Below are positions 5,212 to 8,241 of a DNA stretch of 8,241 nt, in pieces; position 1 is the stretch's first letter, and each line of letters opens with the position of its first letter. Source of the stretch: an uncultured Bacteroidales bacterium. GTDB lineage: Bacteria > Bacteroidota > Bacteroidia > Bacteroidales > Paludibacteraceae. Where the stretch lies: NCBI GenBank assembly GCA_900556095.1, contig USNU01000054.1:1-8241 (forward strand), given 5' to 3'. The notes below the pieces were generated by a model that saw nothing but the letters and a program-made list of their open reading frames with translations, was not told the origin of the DNA and did not search any database. The translations under genes were made by a program, and so were the position numbers.

Positions 5212-6244
5212 ATGGACGAAATCATAAAGCAAAATAATAATCAACTTCTCACCAACATCCGCGAGATACTGCTTTCTGCGCGGCACACTGCATACAAGGC
5301 GGTGAATTTTGCGATGGTTACTGCGTATTGGAACATCAGTAAATTAATTGTAGAAGACGAGCAAAACGGCAACGCGCGTGCCGAGTACGGAAAGGCTGTT
5401 TTGGAGGAACTTTCCACCAAACTGACAAAGGAGTTTGGAAAGGGATTTACCATAACCAACCTCAAAAACATGCGGCAGTTTTATTCGCTATTTCCAAAAG
5501 GTCACACACTGCGTGGCGAATTGACTTGGTCGCATTATCGCCTGCCAATCAAGGTAAAAAACGACCAAGCACGCCTGTGGTACATGAACGAGGCGGCGGA
5601 ACAGGCGTGGTCTTCGCGGCAATTAGACCGACAGATTTCCGTGCTGTACTACGAGCGTCTGCTCAATAGTACTGACAAAGATTCGTTCGGAAGCCGTTGA
5701 AAAACTATCAACACTCATTCCGCAGGACTTCATCCACGACCCTTATGTGCTTGATTTCCTCAATCTGAAAAACTATCCTGCGCTGCACGAATCCACCATA
5801 GAGCAAGGGCTGATAGACAACTTGCAGTCTTTCTTATTGGAATTGGGTAAAGGTTTTTGTTTTGTAGCACGGCAGAAACTGATGCGTTATGAGGACGAAG
5901 ATTTCTATGTGGACTTGGTTTTCTACCATTCCATACTCAAGTGCCACGTACTGATTGACCTCAAATTAGGCAAACTCACGCATCAGGATGTCGGGCAGAT
6001 GGATAGTTACATCCGTATGTTTGATGACCTCTACAAGCACACCGATGACAATCCCACATTGGGCTTGATATTGTGTTCCGAAAAGAACGAAGCGGTGGTC
6101 AAATACTCCGTTCTTGCCGAACACAAACAGATTTTTGCATCCAAATATATGTTGGAATTACCCTCCGTACAAACACTTCAAGAAGAGATTGTACGCGAGC
6201 GCAAACAATTGGAAAATAACACGCAAAGACAAGACTATCAATAA
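5212..6244 (+). pseudogene. DUF1016/YhcG-family PD-(D/E)XK nuclease, disrupted by a frameshift
   Basis: Two adjacent frames encode the two halves of one YhcG protein. The first (ATG 5212 to TGA 5700) carries the DUF1016 N-terminal domain: YWNISKLIVEDEQ, EYGKAVLEELSTKLT, GFTITNLKNMRQFY, ELTWSHYRLPIKV and DRQISVLYYERLL. The second frame carries FIHDPYVLDFLNLK, LLELGKGFCFVARQKLM, FYVDLVFYH, LIDLKLGKLT and LILCSEKNEAV, which is the PD-(D/E)XK fold with Asp and Asp-x-Lys catalytic positions. Deleting one T at about 5686-5687 joins them as DKDSSEAVEKL and yields 344 codons including the stop, the normal family size. The gene begins 12 nt after the preceding stop. YhcG proteins are putative nucleases often found among restriction and toxin-antitoxin genes; their role is poorly defined. 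The break could be a real mutation or a sequencing/assembly error. Confidence 0.85.
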
Positions 6245-6245
6245 T

Positions 6246-8039
6246 ATGCAAGCAATCATTTTAGCAGCAGGAATGGGTAAGCGACTTGGCGAACTGACCA
6301 AGGGCAACACAAAATGTATGATTGAGGTGGGTGGTGAAACGCTCATTTCCAGATTGTTGCAGCAATTGGACAAGCAACATCTCTCGCGTATCGTATTGGT
6401 TGTAGGCTACAAGGCACAAGAACTGCGCGATTACCTCGCCACGCTACACATTCATACCGCCATAGAGTACGTCGAAAACACCATCTACGACAAGACCAAC
6501 AACATCTATTCGCTTTATATGGCGAAGGACTACTTGCGAACCGAAGACACCTTGCTCTTCGAGTCCGACATTATTATGGAGGACGCCGTTATCGACAAAT
6601 TGGTCAGCAACCCCTATCCCAACCTCGCTTTGGTGGATAAGTTCGAGAGTTGGATGGACGGCACGGTAGTTACTATCGACGAGGAAAATCGTATCTTGCG
6701 TTTTATCCCCAACTCGCAATTCCGCTACGAGGAGATACCGCAATACTACAAAACCGTCAATGTCTATAAGTTTTCCCGCGAGTTCTCCGCCAATATGTAT
6801 GTACCGTTTTTGGAGGCGTATTGTACGGCTTTGGGGCGAAACGAGTACTACGAACAGGTATTGCGTGTCATCAACATGGTGGATAATTCGGGTATGCGTG
6901 CTTTGCCGCTCAGCGGAGAGCAATGGTACGAAATCGATGATATTCAGGACCTTGACATCGCCGAATCTATCTTTGCCGACCAGCCATACGACCTGCTCTG
7001 CTCTCGATACGGAGGCTATTGGCGTTATCCTCATATATTGGACTTCTGCTATTTGGTCAATCCGTATTTCCCCAACCAACGCTTGCAGGACGAACTATCT
7101 GCCAATTTCGCACGACTGCTCACGCAATATCCATCGGGGCAGCGCGTCAATAACTTGTTGGTAGCCAAGGACTTCGGCGTCAAACAAGACTATATCACCG
7201 TGGGCAATGGTGCTGCGGAGTTAATCAAAATGCTGTCCGAGCAGGTCTTGGGCAAAGTGGGTGTTATCCGTCCTACTTTCGAGGAATACCCTAACCGGCT
7301 GATGCCCGAGCAAGTAGTTGTATATCAGGCTACTACCCCCTGTTTTGCTTACACGGCAGACGACCTGATGACCTATTTCGCAGACAAAGACATCTGGTCA
7401 TTAGTGCTTATCAACCCCGACAATCCATCCGGAAACTATATCCCGTATGCCGACTGTATTCGTTTGGCAAAATGGTGCCAACAGCGCGACATTATACTCA
7501 TTTTGGATGAAAGTTTCATCGATTTCTCCACCGAACACCCCACATTTCTCAACAACGAACTCTTGGAACGCTTTAATAATCTGGTAGTTATCAAAAGTAT
7601 TTCCAAGTCGTATGGCGTCCCCGGACTGCGTTTAGGCATATTGGCAACCGCCAACCGGTCGTTGATGACCCATATCCGCCACACCACGCCGATATGGAAT
7701 ATCAACTCTTTTGCCGAGTTTTTCTTGCAGATATTGGGCAAATACGAACAAGCATACCAACAGGCGATGGACGATTTCCGCGAAGAGCGCACACGTTTTG
7801 TCGCACGACTGCAAACGATTCCTTATCTGCGTATCCTGCCGTCCGAAGCCAATTATGTGCTATGTGAGGTCTTGCCGCCCCATACTCCACGTGAGTTGGC
7901 AGTGCAACTGCTCAAACAGCACAACATCCTCATCAAGGACTGCTCCACCAAGTGCCACGGCAACTATATCCGATTGGCAGTCCGCAACACCGAGGACAAC
8001 GATAAACTGCTCAATGCCCTACGACAGACCCGCGAATAA
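6246..8039 (+). CDS. Bifunctional LicC/PntC-like nucleotidyltransferase - HisC-like PLP aminotransferase
   Basis: This 597-aa protein has two fused domains. Residues 1-245 form an NTP transferase: AIILAAGMGKRLGEL (3-17), Lys23 in TKCMIEVGG, ENTIYDKTNNIYSLYMA, metal-site Asp108 in ESDIIME, and EIDDIQDL (229-236), as in choline-phosphate and aminoethylphosphonate cytidylyltransferases. Residues from about 246 form a class I/II fold-type I aminotransferase: GNGAAEL (320-326, PLP phosphate loop), NPDNPSGN (390-397), DESFIDF (Asp421, pyridine N), SISKSYGVPGLRLG (Lys454, Schiff base) and YIRLAVR (Arg576/Arg580, substrate carboxylate). The fusion suggests that one enzyme makes an amino compound and the other activates it as a CDP derivative. 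Candidates are aminoethylphosphonate, choline- or ethanolamine-like phosphates, or an amino-polyol phosphate. Start 6246 is chosen because the nucleotide-binding loop begins at once; a longer frame from 6114 only reads through the preceding gene. The spacing to that gene is 1 nt. Confidence 0.88.
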   Translation: MQAIILAAGMGKRLGELTKGNTKCMIEVGGETLISRLLQQLDKQHLSRIVLVVGYKAQELRDYLATLHIHTAIEYVENTIYDKTNNIYSLYMAKDYLRTEDTLLFESDIIMEDAVIDKLVSNPYPNLALVDKFESWMDGTVVTIDEENRILRFIPNSQFRYEEIPQYYKTVNVYKFSREFSANMYVPFLEAYCTALGRNEYYEQVLRVINMVDNSGMRALPLSGEQWYEIDDIQDLDIAESIFADQPYDLLCSRYGGYWRYPHILDFCYLVNPYFPNQRLQDELSANFARLLTQYPSGQRVNNLLVAKDFGVKQDYITVGNGAAELIKMLSEQVLGKVGVIRPTFEEYPNRLMPEQVVVYQATTPCFAYTADDLMTYFADKDIWSLVLINPDNPSGNYIPYADCIRLAKWCQQRDIILILDESFIDFSTEHPTFLNNELLERFNNLVVIKSISKSYGVPGLRLGILATANRSLMTHIRHTTPIWNINSFAEFFLQILGKYEQAYQQAMDDFREERTRFVARLQTIPYLRILPSEANYVLCEVLPPHTPRELAVQLLKQHNILIKDCSTKCHGNYIRLAVRNTEDNDKLLNALRQTRE

Positions 8040-8054
8040 ATCTCGAATAAACCT
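8033..8054 (+). repeat. 11-bp tandem repeat across the stop codon of the fusion gene
   Basis: CGAATAAATCT (8033-8043) is followed directly by CGAATAAACCT (8044-8054), ten of eleven bases identical, with a degraded third unit possible to 8065. The first copy contains the TAA stop (8037-8039), so a duplication has occurred right at the gene end. Confidence 0.65.
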
Positions 8055-8075
8055 CGTGTAAAGAATAGGTGATTC

Positions 8076-8108
8076 AGCAAGGGATAAGCAAGGGATAAGC
8101 AAGAAATG
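8076..8108 (+). repeat. 11-bp tandem repeat in the intergenic region
   Basis: AGCAAGGGATA occurs at 8076-8086 and 8087-8097, followed by a diverged AGCAAGAAATG (8098-8108). It lies between the fusion gene and the dehydrogenase gene. No hairpin terminator or TAnnTTTG promoter box is visible in the 99-nt gap 8040-8138. Confidence 0.8.
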
Positions 8109-8138
8109 ACGAACAAATAATGACAACATATAGATAGT

Positions 8139-8241
8139 ATGCACGCAATAAAACGAATATGTATCTGTGGAGGTGGTGGCTTAGGGCACACTTGTGCCGC
8201 AGCACTATCGTCAAAATCGGGTGTTGAAGTGTCTCTCTACA
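8139..8241 (+). CDS. NAD(P)-binding Rossmann-fold protein, possibly opine (octopine/nopaline) dehydrogenase-like (C-terminus beyond right edge)
   Basis: Only 34 codons are present. After MHAIKR comes ICICGGGGLGHTCAAALS, a beta strand plus glycine-rich dinucleotide loop (GGGGLGH), and then GVEVSLY, the second strand of a Rossmann fold. The GGGxLGH form with a following Ala-rich helix is what I associate with NAD/NADP octopine/nopaline dehydrogenases, which reductively join an amino acid to a 2-keto acid, or with relatives of ketopantoate reductase. Its position, 99 nt after the nucleotidyltransferase-aminotransferase gene, suggests a role in the same pathway. Start 8139 is chosen because the fold begins six residues later; the ATG at 8119-8121 meets a stop after five codons. 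Confidence 0.6.
   Translation, partial: MHAIKRICICGGGGLGHTCAAALSSKSGVEVSLY

Noticed and set aside
5680..5702. Programmed ribosomal frameshift in the DUF1016 gene
   Set aside because: No heptameric slippery sequence or downstream stem-loop is evident, and members of this family are normally single-frame; a one-base insertion explains it.
6114..6245. N-terminal extension of the fusion protein by 44 residues
   Set aside because: These codons overlap the conserved C-terminus of the DUF1016 protein in another frame, and the NTP-binding loop begins right after Met 6246.
6444..7079. 211-codon open frame on the minus strand
   Set aside because: It is antisense to the nucleotidyltransferase domain, whose motifs on the plus strand are unmistakable; there is no signal of its own.
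1..8241. tRNA, rRNA or insertion-sequence genes
   Set aside because: No cloverleaf-like segment, rRNA-like stretch, transposase frame or terminal inverted repeats could be recognised on either strand.

Overview
The window reads as a Bacteroidota (Bacteroidales-like) chromosome segment. The evidence is a matched pair of Bacteroidota-type promoters (-33 TTTG, 20-nt spacer, -7 TAnnTTTG) in the divergent intergenic region, little reliance on Shine-Dalgarno sequences, and protein families typical of that phylum: a FadL-like outer-membrane barrel, a periplasmic helical-repeat protein, a HipA kinase with an N-terminal Cys/His knuckle, and a Fic N-terminus of the Bacteroidota kind. Species cannot be named from the sequence.

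Left block, minus strand (1-2069): an outer-membrane beta-barrel protein, followed after about 95 nt by an exported, probably TPR-like protein that runs off the left edge. A 168-nt divergent region (2070-2237) holds promoters for both directions.

Right block, plus strand (2238-8241): a KdsC-like HAD phosphatase with its own promoter. Next comes an AT-rich control region with inverted and direct repeats, and a tightly packed series with gaps of 12 nt or less: hipB (overlapping) hipS, hipT, a 45-codon remnant of a Fic protein (overlapping by ATGA) an IspD/TarI-family cytidylyltransferase, a frameshifted DUF1016/YhcG PD-(D/E)XK nuclease gene, and a 597-aa fusion of a LicC/PntC-like nucleotidyltransferase to a HisC-like aminotransferase. 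After 99 nt containing short tandem repeats begins a Rossmann-fold dehydrogenase, possibly of the opine dehydrogenase type, cut by the right edge.

Two functional themes are interleaved. One is envelope chemistry: the 2-keto-3-deoxy sugar acid phosphatase, the IspD/TarI-type CTP transferase, the nucleotidyltransferase-aminotransferase fusion and the dehydrogenase look like a route to CDP-activated polyol, amino-alcohol or phosphonate groups for a surface glycan or lipid. The other is toxin-antitoxin/defence: a complete tripartite HipBST-like module (HipA split into HipS and the HipT kinase), a decayed Fic gene and a broken DUF1016 nuclease gene. No promoter is visible between hipB and the fusion gene, so the biosynthetic genes may be transcribed from the HipB-controlled region.

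The strongest points for follow-up are the HipBST-like operon with Thr in place of the gate Ser residues, the Fic remnant fused by overlap to the cytidylyltransferase gene, an in-frame tandem-repeat insertion of about 28 residues inside that enzyme, and recurring 11-bp tandem repeats at three places.
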